Part shown: positions 1 through 7,458 of the stretch, in pieces | How the letters are laid out: every line of letters begins with the position of its first letter | Position numbering within the stretch: position 1 is the stretch's first letter | Made by a program: the position numbers and the translations under genes | Notes under the pieces: model-generated | Told to the model about the DNA's origin: nothing | Seen by the model: only the letters and a program-made list of their open reading frames with translations | Databases searched by the model: none | Source: a virus | DNA: 64,000 nt | Virus record (IMG/VR): IMGVR_UViG_3300047483_000245 | Location: 1-64,000 of that record | Strand: one strand, 5' to 3'

Positions 1-1
1 A

Positions 2-115
2 TTGCTTGCTCGTAAAAATGAATGGTTTGGACTTGATTTCTTTGCACAAAGCGATTGGAAGTGTAAATACTTTGGTATAATTAAAGAACGTTTCAAAATG
101 GTAATTTGGAACTAA
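2..115 (+). CDS. C-terminal fragment of an unidentified protein
   Basis: An open frame enters from the left edge and ends at TAA 113-115, giving 37 residues rich in Trp, Phe and Lys. The rest of the gene lies outside the window. Nothing in the fragment identifies a family. It ends just before the GIY-YIG gene and could be the gene that this mobile nuclease sits beside. Confidence 0.45.
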   Translation: MLARKNEWFGLDFFAQSDWKCKYFGIIKERFKMVIWN

Positions 116-153
116 AGAACCCACCTTAATAGATGAATTTAAACCCACCTTGC

Positions 154-159
154 TAAATA
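154..159 (+). promoter_or_regulatory. T4-like late promoter core (TAAATA)
   Basis: TAAATA lies 4 bases before the ATG at 164, in the same position as in front of several other late genes in this window. T4-type late transcription starts about 6-7 bases after the core, so the transcript would begin at the start codon. Confidence 0.5.
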
Positions 160-163
160 GCTG

Positions 164-781
164 ATGTACTACATTTACAAATATATTGATCCAAGGACAA
201 ATTTACCGTTCTACATAGGGAAAGGTAAAGACACTCGCAAGTACGATCACATTCGTACTAAACAATCAAGACTTGAAAATCCCAGTAAAGCTAACATTAT
301 CAAAGACATATTAGAAGCAGGATTATCTCCTATCATTGAAGAAATCGAAAGCAACATTATTAACGAAAATATTGCGTATGAAAGAGAAGATCACTATATA
401 TTGCAGTATGGCAGGATTGGAATTGACGAAAACGGAATCTTAGCCAACAGAACATTACATGGCAAACCACCTACACCAGTCTGGGATGATATACGTAAGA
501 AAAAACATAGCGAATTTAATGCTGGTTATTGGACCGTTGAACAACGATTAAAACATAGCACTCACGCAAGCATAAACGCTGTTAAAGGTGGATTAGCATC
601 CATTGGCACAGTTTCTGTAATTGACTTAAATAACAAAACGAAAAGAATTCCGAAAGAAGTTTACCTATTAGTTGATAGAAGTAAGCCAGTTACAGAGCAA
701 GAATTTGTCTCAACTGCCTCTAAAGAAGGCAAGAGGAGACTTACCCTCCCCACCTTAGGGCCGTTTGACGTAAACGGTTGA
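164..781 (+). CDS. GIY-YIG endonuclease, probably a free-standing homing enzyme
   Basis: The N-terminus has the paired motifs of the GIY-YIG fold: YIY at residues 3-5 and YIG at 17-19 (PFYIGKGK), with basic residues just after them and a candidate catalytic Glu near residues 73-75 (AYEREDHYI). About 100 residues of variable sequence follow, as expected for a DNA-binding tail. No Shine-Dalgarno is visible and the start is 4 bases behind a TAAATA core. CCCACCTT occurs at 120-127, 144-151 and 749-756, bracketing the gene, which may mark insertion boundaries. The fold is well supported; the homing role is inferred. Confidence 0.75.
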   Translation: MYYIYKYIDPRTNLPFYIGKGKDTRKYDHIRTKQSRLENPSKANIIKDILEAGLSPIIEEIESNIINENIAYEREDHYILQYGRIGIDENGILANRTLHGKPPTPVWDDIRKKKHSEFNAGYWTVEQRLKHSTHASINAVKGGLASIGTVSVIDLNNKTKRIPKEVYLLVDRSKPVTEQEFVSTASKEGKRRLTLPTLGPFDVNG

Positions 782-901
782 GTGATGAAGCGTAAGCTAG
801 ATTCACTAGGCGTCCGCGCAATTGAACTGCACCGCGTAGTGTGCGCCGTATAAAGTAAGCGGCACTAATAATATTAGGCTACTCTTGCCTTTTTAGGTGC
901 A

Positions 902-907
902 TAAATA
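902..907 (+). promoter_or_regulatory. T4-like late promoter core (ATAAATA)
   Basis: CATAAATAT lies 5 bases upstream of the ATG at 913, and no ribosome binding site lies between them. Same geometry as at 13416, 29525 and 43365. Confidence 0.55.
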
Positions 908-912
908 TTTGT

Positions 913-1752
913 ATGAAAATACACAATATACACGAATCCTGGTGCACAGAATATCACACTTCATACGACGAGTTTATGGACGAGTCTTCGTCAGTATGGC
1001 GAGATAGGCTTGTCAATCGAGGCTTGATTATTCTCAAAGGTTTTGGCCCCGACTTAACTGACAAACAGTTTCACAATATCGCTAGCAAGTTTGGTACATT
1101 ATGGACTGTTGAAGATTACCGTCATGGTTCAGGTAAATTTGATGTTACATTAAACAAAGAAAACTTAGCTACGCCTACTAGCTATTTTAAAACAACAAAC
1201 AATCATTGGCGCGACACTGAGATGTTTTATCATGCAGATATGGCACACATTGGAGAAAAGAGTTTCCCAGCTCGATCTCTATACATGGTACGTACTGCAA
1301 ATGACAACAGCGGTCAAACTGAATGGTTAAATTTAGAAGTTGCATACGATCAATTTACAGAAGAAGAACGTGCATATTACAGCGATGTTAAGATTTTCCA
1401 ACACTTTATGTACGCACCTGGAACCGGCATTACTGAGTATCCATTCTTAAAAACTAATCCATACTCAGGACGAGTTAGTCCTAGAATGAACTGCTACGGT
1501 AAGGGCAAGACTTGGATTCATCATGTCACAAAAGGTGGCGAGGAAGTTATCCAGTTCCGCGAGTTTATGGAAAAGATCTTTAGACTATGCAAAAGCAAGC
1601 CCAATTCATTATACAAGCATAAATGGGAAAATGGCGACATGTTGATTTACGATAACTGGAATAGTGTACATCGCCGTGATGTTGTAACGTTTCAACCTGG
1701 TGAGCCAGATCGACTGTTAAAGCGACTATCTTTCAACATTTTTAAGGCTTGA
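913..1752 (+). CDS. TauD/TfdA-like Fe(II)/2-oxoglutarate dioxygenase
   Basis: A 279-residue protein of the usual TauD-family length. The facial triad can be read: HxD at H107-x-D109 (FYHADM) and a distal His at about 253 in a segment typical of the family (GDMLIYDNWNSVHRR), with Arg 267 or 271 as candidate 2-oxoglutarate anchors. The family hydroxylates small molecules or amino acid derivatives using Fe(II), O2 and 2-oxoglutarate; the substrate here is unknown. The N-terminus, MKIHNIHES, fits the I/L-x-E leader pattern of the late proteins further on. The start lies 5 bases after a late promoter core, so the message is probably leaderless. Confidence 0.8.
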   Translation: MKIHNIHESWCTEYHTSYDEFMDESSSVWRDRLVNRGLIILKGFGPDLTDKQFHNIASKFGTLWTVEDYRHGSGKFDVTLNKENLATPTSYFKTTNNHWRDTEMFYHADMAHIGEKSFPARSLYMVRTANDNSGQTEWLNLEVAYDQFTEEERAYYSDVKIFQHFMYAPGTGITEYPFLKTNPYSGRVSPRMNCYGKGKTWIHHVTKGGEEVIQFREFMEKIFRLCKSKPNSLYKHKWENGDMLIYDNWNSVHRRDVVTFQPGEPDRLLKRLSFNIFKA

Positions 1753-1777
1753 CAAGTGCCCAAAAAGGTGCTATACT
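1749..1777 (+). promoter_or_regulatory. Host-type promoter TTGACA-17-TATACT
   Basis: TTGACA at 1749-1754 and TATACT at 1772-1777 are 17 bases apart. The -35 box overlaps the stop codon of the dioxygenase gene. It should drive the genes from 1809 on. Confidence 0.8.
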
Positions 1778-1808
1778 ATGGCTATCAACGTAACACTCAA
1801 GGTTCAAA

Positions 1809-2198
1809 ATGAGTATGCATTTAGAAGGTCCATGGCTTAGTACCACTGGCAAGCGCAAGGGTAAGAAAAAGTTTGCATCTGCAGAGCAAGCAAGAAAAGC
1901 TCGTGAGCTAGATGCTGAATGGAAAGAGCTTCAAAAGCGTTGGGGTGTCGAAGCAGAAGATAAAAAGCGCAAACGTGCTCTTGCCGCAGAGCCTTATGTT
2001 GCCCCAAAACAAATGCACCGCGGAGCCAATGAGCCACGTATTCCAAGTTTGAATAGCGGACTTGGTGTTGCAACAGTCGCACCTCCTAAGGTATATACTG
2101 GTACAAAAGTAAAAGGTATTGCAACAATGCATAAATCAAATGCTGTTCCGGTATTCAGTGACGAACAAGCTGTTGATATTTCACGGATGCGTCGATAA
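1809..2198 (+). CDS. Conserved phage protein of unknown function
   Basis: 129 residues, strongly basic in the first half (runs of K/R around 14-60) and ending in a segment (near GIATMHKSNAVPVFSDEQ) that I recall from many unrelated tailed phages as a conserved hypothetical. No catalytic motif is visible. A second in-frame ATG two codons in is an equally good start. First gene behind the promoter at 1749-1777. Confidence 0.75.
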   Translation: MSMHLEGPWLSTTGKRKGKKKFASAEQARKARELDAEWKELQKRWGVEAEDKKRKRALAAEPYVAPKQMHRGANEPRIPSLNSGLGVATVAPPKVYTGTKVKGIATMHKSNAVPVFSDEQAVDISRMRR

Positions 2199-2356
2199 TG
2201 CGTGACATGGTAATTCGTGAATGTCATCGTTTAGCAGAATTACTAGGCGAGGAACTTGATTCAAATTGGAATAATATCAGTAATCGAGAGTTATTGATAA
2301 TCTACGGTGATTTACGAATTGATTTAGAAACTGAGGAGTATGACAATGAAGACTAA
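2198..2356 (+). CDS. Small acidic protein, unknown
   Basis: A 52-residue frame whose ATG overlaps the preceding stop (TAATG), indicating translational coupling. Mostly helical-looking, acidic at the C-terminus. It overlaps the start of the lipoprotein gene by 11 bases. No family recognised. Confidence 0.55.
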   Translation: MRDMVIRECHRLAELLGEELDSNWNNISNRELLIIYGDLRIDLETEEYDNED

Positions 2357-2633
2357 ACTTGTAATTGGTATTATTGCATTATTGGCATTAAGTGGTTGTG
2401 CCACTCGAACTGGAACTGCTATTGTAGCAGGTACTGCTGGTATGGTTATTGGTAATGCAATGGCCCAACCTAGAACGGTAGTTGTTTATGATGCTCCAGT
2501 TATTCATTATAATTGCACTCATTTTTATACTCGCAGTGAAAGAGTAGCATGCGAGCGTGGGGTGCGACAGCGTTATTATGAAGAACAACGCCGCAGAGAT
2601 AATGATGCTTATAGACAAGGTTATGGCCGATAA
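2346..2633 (+). CDS. Small lipoprotein
   Basis: 95 residues with a type II signal peptide: positive N-terminus, hydrophobic stretch, lipobox LSGC with the acylated Cys at 18. A small glycine-rich segment follows and then an Arg/Tyr-rich tail. The ATG at 2346 was chosen over 2340 because the GAGGAG site at 2333-2338 is 7 bases from the former and 1 from the latter. Likely attached to the host periplasmic or outer membrane face; phage lipoproteins often affect superinfection or lysis, but nothing here proves a role. Confidence 0.75.
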   Translation: MKTKLVIGIIALLALSGCATRTGTAIVAGTAGMVIGNAMAQPRTVVVYDAPVIHYNCTHFYTRSERVACERGVRQRYYEEQRRRDNDAYRQGYGR

Positions 2634-2646
2634 TCATTGATTATCG
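2628..2646 (+). terminator. Hairpin at the end of the lipoprotein gene
   Basis: CGATAATC (2628-2635) and GATTATCG (2639-2646) form a perfect 8-bp stem with a 3-base loop around the stop codon. ATTATCGATAAT at 2640-2651 is also a perfect palindrome. There is no T-run, so it may be an RNA end, a stability element or an operator. Confidence 0.35.
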
Positions 2647-2754
2647 ATAATATAGGGCAATTTAATTGTAGCTAAAATACAACAAAAGTATACAAAAAAT
2701 AGCTGGTTTTAGCCCAAAAAACCCAAAAATCTGGCTCAAAATGCTTAAAAACGG

Positions 2755-2783
2755 TTGACTTCTGGTCCAGATCGCCGTATAAT
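2755..2783 (+). promoter_or_regulatory. Host-type promoter TTGACT-17-TATAAT, leaderless start
   Basis: TTGACT 2755-2760 and TATAAT 2778-2783 with a 17-base spacer, preceded by an A/T-rich stretch that could act as an UP element. The ATG at 2790 is 6 bases after the -10 box, at the expected transcription start. Confidence 0.85.
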
Positions 2784-2789
2784 ACATAC

Positions 2790-3122
2790 ATGAACAGCAA
2801 AAACACTCCAACACAACGCAAGCGCCGTACAGATCGTAACCATGCAATTTACGAACTGTTTTGCGAAGTTACTAGTGAAAGCTACATTGGTATCACTGTA
2901 GTTGATGGTACCGCATTGGGTTCTGTGCGTGGACGTTTTAACCGTCACCTGAGCCGTGCTAACACTGAAAGCAAGAACTGGAATCTGTGTACAGCACTTC
3001 GCGCATATGGCCGTGAAGGCTTCACTCCGTACTTGCTGGAAGTGGTGCGCGGCAAGACAGCGGCTCATGCTCGTGAACGTGAATTGATTGCAGAATTGCA
3101 ACCAGCTCTTAACACACTGTAA
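2790..3122 (+). CDS. Small GIY-YIG domain protein
   Basis: 110 residues. AIYEL (19-23) and SYIG (31-34) form the GIY-YIG pair, followed by an Arg/His segment (RFNRH at 49-53) and a Glu-rich helix (ARERELIAELQPALN) at the C-terminus, as in compact GIY-YIG nucleases of phages. It is about half the size of the nuclease at 164 and is not a close copy. Role may be homing or a repair-type nuclease. The start coincides with the predicted transcription start. Confidence 0.7.
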   Translation: MNSKNTPTQRKRRTDRNHAIYELFCEVTSESYIGITVVDGTALGSVRGRFNRHLSRANTESKNWNLCTALRAYGREGFTPYLLEVVRGKTAAHARERELIAELQPALNTL

Positions 3123-3132
3123 GGAAAACATT

Positions 3133-3261
3133 ATGCAACGAGAAATTGGTTTTTGCGAAGGCTATCGTATGATGCGCTCAGTAGGTGCAGATCAGCTGAG
3201 CTCGGTGTTTATGGCCTTTGTTTGGGTCATGCGGGGCGATAAAATCACAGTCGACGAATAA
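3133..3261 (+). CDS. Small protein, unknown
   Basis: 42 residues behind an AAGGA site at 3121-3125. The central part (QLSSVFMAFVWVMRGDK) is hydrophobic and may be a short membrane or amphipathic helix. No family recognised. Confidence 0.5.
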   Translation: MQREIGFCEGYRMMRSVGADQLSSVFMAFVWVMRGDKITVDE

Positions 3262-3270
3262 GGAGATACT

Positions 3271-3489
3271 ATGAGTCAAGATTATGCAATGTACACCGAA
3301 GCTGGCAATGATGCAGTTGATGCTATTGTCAGGACTGCTCGAATCCTCAAGCTAGACTGGCCCAAAGTTTATAATGAACTTGCCAGCTTAGCCGAACGTT
3401 TCCCCGAAGATTTTGGTGAAGCAACTGACACCGCAGTTCGCGAATGTGTTTACGATGCTTGCGGCTTTAACTCTCCCTTTTACATTTAA
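3271..3489 (+). CDS. Small protein, unknown
   Basis: 72 residues, helical-looking and acidic, with an AAGGAG site 5 bases before the ATG. Part of the run of small genes driven from 2755. No recognised domain. Confidence 0.65.
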   Translation: MSQDYAMYTEAGNDAVDAIVRTARILKLDWPKVYNELASLAERFPEDFGEATDTAVRECVYDACGFNSPFYI

Positions 3490-3499
3490 GGCGTTGACA

Positions 3500-3673
3500 A
3501 TGAATCTTTTTAAAAAGATCAAAGACTTTTTCAATCAACCAGATCCAATGGATTTGATTGAAGAAAGATTCTATCAACGACTTGAGGATATGAAACAGCA
3601 TCCAGAAAAGTATCAGCATATTCTCAAAAGAGATTCTAATGGATCAAAAATCCCGCCCGTGTCATTGTTTTGA
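3500..3673 (+). CDS. Small amphipathic protein, unknown
   Basis: 57 residues starting with an amphipathic helix (MNLFKKIKDFFNQ). The ATG at 3500 was preferred to upstream in-frame starts because those would overlap the previous gene by some 75 bases. Function unknown. Confidence 0.55.
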   Translation: MNLFKKIKDFFNQPDPMDLIEERFYQRLEDMKQHPEKYQHILKRDSNGSKIPPVSLF

Positions 3674-3688
3674 AGGTTGAATAACAGC

Positions 3689-3850
3689 ATGATCCGCGAA
3701 TACCGCGTTGTAAATGCCACGCATGATGCGTTCCATCAAATGGTCCAGGAGCTACTGGCAGATGGGTGGCAACCTCAGGGCGGAGTTGCCATTGTGCGTG
3801 AGTATTTGACTCAACCCACTACCTACTACTTTCAAGCATTTGTACGCTGA
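3689..3850 (+). CDS. DUF1737-like small protein
   Basis: 53 residues with the layout of DUF1737 proteins: an N-terminal YRVV strand, a helix ending in ELLADGWQPQGGV, and a terminal YFQAFVR strand. The family is widespread in bacteria and phages, with no known function. Assignment is by recall of the GWxPQGG signature. Confidence 0.65.
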   Translation: MIREYRVVNATHDAFHQMVQELLADGWQPQGGVAIVREYLTQPTTYYFQAFVR

Positions 3851-4043
3851 TTGTTGTAAAAATAACAATAGTACTGTCCAAAATTGTAAATGTTTGTAGA
3901 CAATTGTTGTAAAAATTGTTACAATCAACTCAGTACTAAATTTTGTGCATGGGGCATCAAAGTTAGTACTAGCGGTTTATACTACTGAAGTGCTTGTTAG
4001 TACATGAGCAGGTCTAAATGTGTTATTGGCCGCGTTAAGTACT
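3850..4043 (+). promoter_or_regulatory. Repeat-rich control region of the LuxR-type gene
   Basis: A 14-base direct repeat (ATTGTTGTAAAAAT) occurs at 3850-3863 and 3903-3916. The first copy also forms an inverted repeat, ATTGTT 3850-3855 with AACAAT 3864-3869. AGTACT occurs at 3870, 3932, 3965 and 4038, with a near copy (AGTACA) at 3999; the middle ones are 33-34 bases apart, about three helical turns. This looks like an operator array, possibly for the regulator itself. Confidence 0.5.
3897..3925 (+). promoter_or_regulatory. Host-type promoter TAGACA-17-TACAAT
   Basis: TAGACA 3897-3902 and TACAAT 3920-3925, 17-base spacer, inside the repeat-rich region. It would give a leader of about 130 bases carrying several AGTACT sites. 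Confidence 0.6.
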
Positions 4044-4059
4044 ATTGGAGGGCACTTAA

Positions 4060-4749
4060 ATGAAACGGACAATTTATTTTGACAGCACAAATAAACAATT
4101 TAGCGTAGATGCGTTAATTGCAATCGGGGAAGTCACCAATGGCTCAATCAACATTGTTGATTCTTGGCCGGGACTTATGAGTTTACTTTGTCAAGAGTTA
4201 TGTATTGATACAGATTCTGCAAATGATATCATATTGGTAATTTTTGACAAAGATGCACTGCTATTCCCAGGTACTACTATAAATGAAATCGTTGATGCAC
4301 TAACAACAATTTCCACTGTAGCAGGATCAAAAAAAGTTAGTGTAGGTATTTTAGTAAACGATAAATGTGAACAAAAGTTCATTCAGGATTTAAAGAAAAG
4401 TAATATAAGCGGCATTGTTCCAAACTACAAGAGTTTCGGCAATGCCGATTTCTTTGACTCATTAAATGTACTTCTATCGGGCGCAACACATTGGCCCGAG
4501 GAATATATTGTACCTAAAGTTAAAGTATCTACACGAGCCACAGTGGAATACGGTATTCGACTTACTAATCGTCAACGAGAAATTATGGCGTTAGTTTCGA
4601 ATCGAGGACTAAGCAATAAAAAAATAGCTCAGATTTTAAACATCAGCGAAAGTACTGTAAAAGTACACATCAGTTCTATTTTACGAGCATATGGAGTCCG
4701 CAACAGAACACAGTTGGCATTGTCAGGACAAAAAGGATTGCGAGCGTAG
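4060..4749 (+). CDS. LuxR/GerE-type transcription regulator
   Basis: 229 residues. Residues about 167-222 are a typical GerE helix-turn-helix: LTNRQREIMALVSNRGLSNK, then IAQILNISESTVKVHISSIL. The first 145 residues look like a degenerate receiver-type domain with alternating strands and helices, but a clear phospho-acceptor Asp pocket cannot be read. A GGAGGG site lies 7 bases before the ATG. A strong hairpin terminator follows, so it is a single-gene unit under its own complex promoter. It probably controls phage or host genes in response to a signal that is not known. Helix-turn-helix secure; sensor domain uncertain. Confidence 0.85.
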   Translation: MKRTIYFDSTNKQFSVDALIAIGEVTNGSINIVDSWPGLMSLLCQELCIDTDSANDIILVIFDKDALLFPGTTINEIVDALTTISTVAGSKKVSVGILVNDKCEQKFIQDLKKSNISGIVPNYKSFGNADFFDSLNVLLSGATHWPEEYIVPKVKVSTRATVEYGIRLTNRQREIMALVSNRGLSNKKIAQILNISESTVKVHISSILRAYGVRNRTQLALSGQKGLRA

Positions 4750-4766
4750 GCAACACTTTATCATTT

Positions 4767-4802
4767 ATAACCTATAGTTGTAATGGCTATAGGTTATCTT
4801 TT
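4767..4802 (+). terminator. Rho-independent terminator
   Basis: A perfect 11-bp stem (ATAACCTATAG 4767-4777 with CTATAGGTTAT 4787-4797), 9-base loop, followed by CTTTT. Confidence 0.85.
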
Positions 4803-4840
4803 GGCCGTACTTTATACCACTGACGCACACTATACTACTT

Positions 4841-4950
4841 TTGCCGCGGGGCAATAGCCTGTTTTTCCTTTAACTAATTTTGTACAGCAACAGAAATCGA
4901 ATCTGCTGTTGAACAATCCTAGGCGCTCATACAGCCTAGAATTTTACTTT
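4841..4950 (+). promoter_or_regulatory. Structured leader before the 4964 gene
   Basis: TTGCC/GGCAA (4841-4845 with 4850-4854) and CTAGGC/GCCTAG (4919-4924 with 4934-4939), the latter followed by a T-rich stretch. The second may be a terminator or an mRNA-stabilising hairpin ahead of the strongly ribosome-bound gene at 4964. No clear promoter was seen in this 214-base gap. Confidence 0.4.
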
Positions 4951-4963
4951 AAAGGAAAATAAA

Positions 4964-5518
4964 ATGGCTGATATGCTAACAACTGATCCCTTCTTCGCTT
5001 TGACAAACCAGGTAGCTGGTGTACGTGAAAAGGTTTCTGATTCAATTTTTGAAAACTACAAACTACAAGTCGCTCAAACAAACGACATTAACAATCGTGC
5101 TATGCAAGTTGCGCTACACGACTCTACAGAACTAGCAAACATCAAGCAAGAAATTGCCAACAGTACGCTACAAACAATGTTGGCCGCGGCTCGTACAGAT
5201 GCCGCAATCGGTGCCACAAGTGCCGCTCAACAACGTTTGATTATGGAACAAGCCGAAGCTACTCGTCGTTTAGTTGTAGACCTGAACACACAAAACTTGA
5301 ACACAGCATTGATCAACACCAACACAGCATTGACTGGTTTGGGCGTTCAATTCGGTGGCTTGGGTCTTGCTTACGGTGGTGCAGTTTCTGCTTACCAAAG
5401 TGCTAACCAATTAAGCGCAGTAAACGCATTACAAAGCGCAATTTCTAGCCAGGGTCTAGTTAACACAGGTACTATGACAGGTACTACACAAACTTCTACA
5501 CCTACTAGCATCAATTAA
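4964..5518 (+). CDS. Putative virion surface protein, Gly/Ala-rich C-terminus
   Basis: 184 residues. The first 110 form long helices rich in Ala, Gln and Asn (possible coiled coil); the next part is Gly/Ala-rich (LTGLGVQFGGLGLAYGG). The last 25 residues (AISSQGLVNTGT...) resemble the end of the 59-residue protein at 5803 (AISNQDFVNTGT...), including a shared STPT. AAAGGA lies 7 bases before the ATG. Neighbours are Gly/Tyr-rich and collagen-like genes, so a structural role is likely; the family is not recognised. Confidence 0.65.
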   Translation: MADMLTTDPFFALTNQVAGVREKVSDSIFENYKLQVAQTNDINNRAMQVALHDSTELANIKQEIANSTLQTMLAAARTDAAIGATSAAQQRLIMEQAEATRRLVVDLNTQNLNTALINTNTALTGLGVQFGGLGLAYGGAVSAYQSANQLSAVNALQSAISSQGLVNTGTMTGTTQTSTPTSIN

Positions 5519-5534
5519 TTAGGAGGATACTATT

Positions 5535-5750
5535 ATGTATAGATCCGGTATTGTTGGTCTGGGCTTTGGGGCACGAAGAGGTTACTTGGGCGCTGGCATT
5601 GGCTATCCATACGGCGTCCTAGGTGGCTACGGTTATCCCGGTTATGGCTATGGTTTTGGTTACGGTTATCCCGGCTACGGTTTGGGATTTGGTTATCCAG
5701 GTTATGGCTATGGTGGCTACTACGGTGGCATCTCAGGCGGCTTGTTATAA
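5535..5750 (+). CDS. Gly/Tyr/Pro repeat protein
   Basis: 71 residues, nearly all Gly, Tyr, Pro, Phe and Leu, with repeated GYGYPGYG-type units from residue 29 on. An AGGAGGA site precedes it. Low-complexity Gly/Tyr proteins are often sticky or self-assembling, which fits an appendage or surface role. A terminator follows. Confidence 0.65.
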   Translation: MYRSGIVGLGFGARRGYLGAGIGYPYGVLGGYGYPGYGYGFGYGYPGYGLGFGYPGYGYGGYYGGISGGLL

Positions 5751-5758
5751 AATGAGCT

Positions 5759-5791
5759 AATGGGTTGGCTCACAAGGTCAACCCATTTTTT
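5759..5791 (+). terminator. Rho-independent terminator
   Basis: AATGGGTTG (5759-5767) pairs with CAACCCATT (5779-5787), 11-base loop, then a T-run to 5791. Confidence 0.85.
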
Positions 5792-5802
5792 AAGGAGTAA
5801 AA

Positions 5803-5982
5803 ATGTTTTCAGGTTATTATTATCCATACTATAGAAGTTTTGTTTATCCAATGCCAATGCCCATGCCATGGAGCTACAACACTAGCAATGTCATTGGCAG
5901 TGCTATCTCTAATCAAGACTTTGTAAACACAGGAACCGCCATTGGAGTAAACCAAATTTCAACTCCTACGGTTATATGGTGA
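5803..5982 (+). CDS. Small protein sharing a C-terminal tail with the 4964 protein
   Basis: 59 residues behind AAGGAG. The first part is Tyr/Pro/Met-rich (YYYPYYRSF, then MPMPMP). The second half, AISNQDFVNTGTAIG and on to QISTPT, aligns with the end of the 184-residue protein at 4964. A common tail on two otherwise different proteins suggests a binding or assembly tag. Confidence 0.6.
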   Translation: MFSGYYYPYYRSFVYPMPMPMPWSYNTSNVIGSAISNQDFVNTGTAIGVNQISTPTVIW

Positions 5983-5986
5983 TCAG

Positions 5987-6655
5987 ATGTACACAGTAAC
6001 ACATACTATCACAAAAGAACAATATGTTAATGGCAAGCTGGTTAAGCCGATGGCAAGCGAATCGTTGCCAACAGTTGTCATTAACGAAAAAACTATGACG
6101 TTTCGCATGGACAATCGTACGCTATGGACACGTTATAGCTTAGGCATGATCAACTTTTCAGTTGCATTGTACGGCAACATGGGCAGTGAAAATGTTTTAG
6201 AAAATTTAAAAAAAGCGGCGGCAGCATGTGGCAACTACTTTACACCATACTATGGTTTCAATGCCGCAAAAAAGATCAGCAGCCTGCTGGTTGTTATTGC
6301 AGTCAATGGCAGTAAAGTTGCCGAAGCACTAGAAGCCAACAGAGACATTGCGGCGTATGAAACTATTTGGGATAAGCAGATCAATGAACTTGCAACATAT
6401 CTAAATGAACTCAATCCCAGTTACTGGCCAAAGGATACGCTTGACGAAATGTTTATCAACTTAACAGCACTGTGGGTTGACGACTTTAGAGCCAGGTTAG
6501 ACAAAGACTTTGTAGGCGATTCAATTGCACTTGATAATATTGTCAAGGTCGCTGTCTCAGGTATTCCCAATCATATCAACAAAGGTTATACCAGTATTGC
6601 TGATACTATTAGCCGAGGCATCATTGCACAGTCACCATTGGAATTTGCGAACTAA
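5987..6655 (+). CDS. Paralogue A of a 220-residue phage family, unknown
   Basis: 222 residues. It aligns along much of its length with the protein at 9096: both start MY-x-x-THTI, both have a central NYF/KYY segment, and both carry a Tyr-Trp motif (PSYWPKDTLDEMF here, NNYWDRDILRLLL there). The pair brackets the fibre-like genes. Function unknown; a virion or assembly role is inferred from position. Confidence 0.65.
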   Translation: MYTVTHTITKEQYVNGKLVKPMASESLPTVVINEKTMTFRMDNRTLWTRYSLGMINFSVALYGNMGSENVLENLKKAAAACGNYFTPYYGFNAAKKISSLLVVIAVNGSKVAEALEANRDIAAYETIWDKQINELATYLNELNPSYWPKDTLDEMFINLTALWVDDFRARLDKDFVGDSIALDNIVKVAVSGIPNHINKGYTSIADTISRGIIAQSPLEFAN

Positions 6656-6659
6656 TATT

Positions 6660-6902
6660 ATGGCAGTAATAAGCTCAAGCAAAGATGTAGAATTAACTGA
6701 CTTAGAAACGCATGTTGCGTTATGTGCTCAGCGCCGTATAGCAACTGACTTGCGAATTGAACGATTAGAAAACAAACTTGCACTAGCAGATGAACGCAAC
6801 GAACGTGTTCGTAATATTCTACTAGGCGGGTTTATTTCATTGGCTGCTGGTATTGCTGGTACAATATTTGCCGTACTATTAAAACACGGATTGCTATCAT
6901 GA
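6660..6902 (+). CDS. Coiled-coil protein with C-terminal membrane helix (XhlA-like layout)
   Basis: 80 residues: an acidic/basic heptad-like region (RIATDLRIERLENKLALADE), then one membrane segment at about 56-75 and a short tail. This resembles XhlA-type lysis accessory proteins and other phage single-span proteins, but sequence identity cannot be judged here. The start at 6660 avoids a long overlap with the previous gene. Its stop overlaps the next ATG. Confidence 0.55.
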   Translation: MAVISSSKDVELTDLETHVALCAQRRIATDLRIERLENKLALADERNERVRNILLGGFISLAAGIAGTIFAVLLKHGLLS

Positions 6903-7450
6903 CTAATGAACAATTAGCAGAACAGCAACGTTTGTCAGAAATATTAAAGCTGGCTCGTATGCAACTTAACGAAGAATACATGAAACAGCATTCCATTGCA
7001 CACACTGCTTGGATCACTGGCGCACGAACAGCATGGACTACTACTGGTACATTGCTTCCATTCACTACTAAATTTGTCTATCCCACAGAAGAGGAAGTTG
7101 TTGCTCGTGGTGTTAAAATTTACAACAGATTAACACAAAAGCCTGTTGCACCTATTGCGGCACCAGCACCTGCAACTATACCAGTTATAACAGCAGAGCC
7201 AATTGATGTGGTTGAAACTGTTGAAGCTAAAGTAACAACTGAACTGTTACAAGCTGGTGGTGACTTTGTTATTGCTGAAGTACCAGAAGAAACTGTACCT
7301 GTAGAAGAACCAAATGACGAAGTAACAGACGTAGTAGCAAAAGAAGATTTACCAGTTGAGGAAGAGCCGCAGCCATCGATAACTGATTCACTATTAGAAA
7401 ACAAATTTAAAAGCCTGTTCACCAAGTGGGGCGGCAAGGGAACGTTTTAA
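6899..7450 (+). CDS. Acidic, low-complexity protein, unknown
   Basis: 183 residues, ATGA overlap with the upstream gene. An ordered N-terminal 80 residues is followed by a Pro/Ala/Val/Glu-rich linker (about 85-165) and a short C-terminal helix (LLENKFKSLFTKWGG). Likely elongated. No family recognised. Confidence 0.6.
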   Translation: MTNEQLAEQQRLSEILKLARMQLNEEYMKQHSIAHTAWITGARTAWTTTGTLLPFTTKFVYPTEEEVVARGVKIYNRLTQKPVAPIAAPAPATIPVITAEPIDVVETVEAKVTTELLQAGGDFVIAEVPEETVPVEEPNDEVTDVVAKEDLPVEEEPQPSITDSLLENKFKSLFTKWGGKGTF

Positions 7451-7458
7451 GGAACTAT

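Noticed and set aside
785-853. A 22-codon frame after the GIY-YIG gene
   Set aside because: No ribosome site and no support beyond an ATG near the previous stop.
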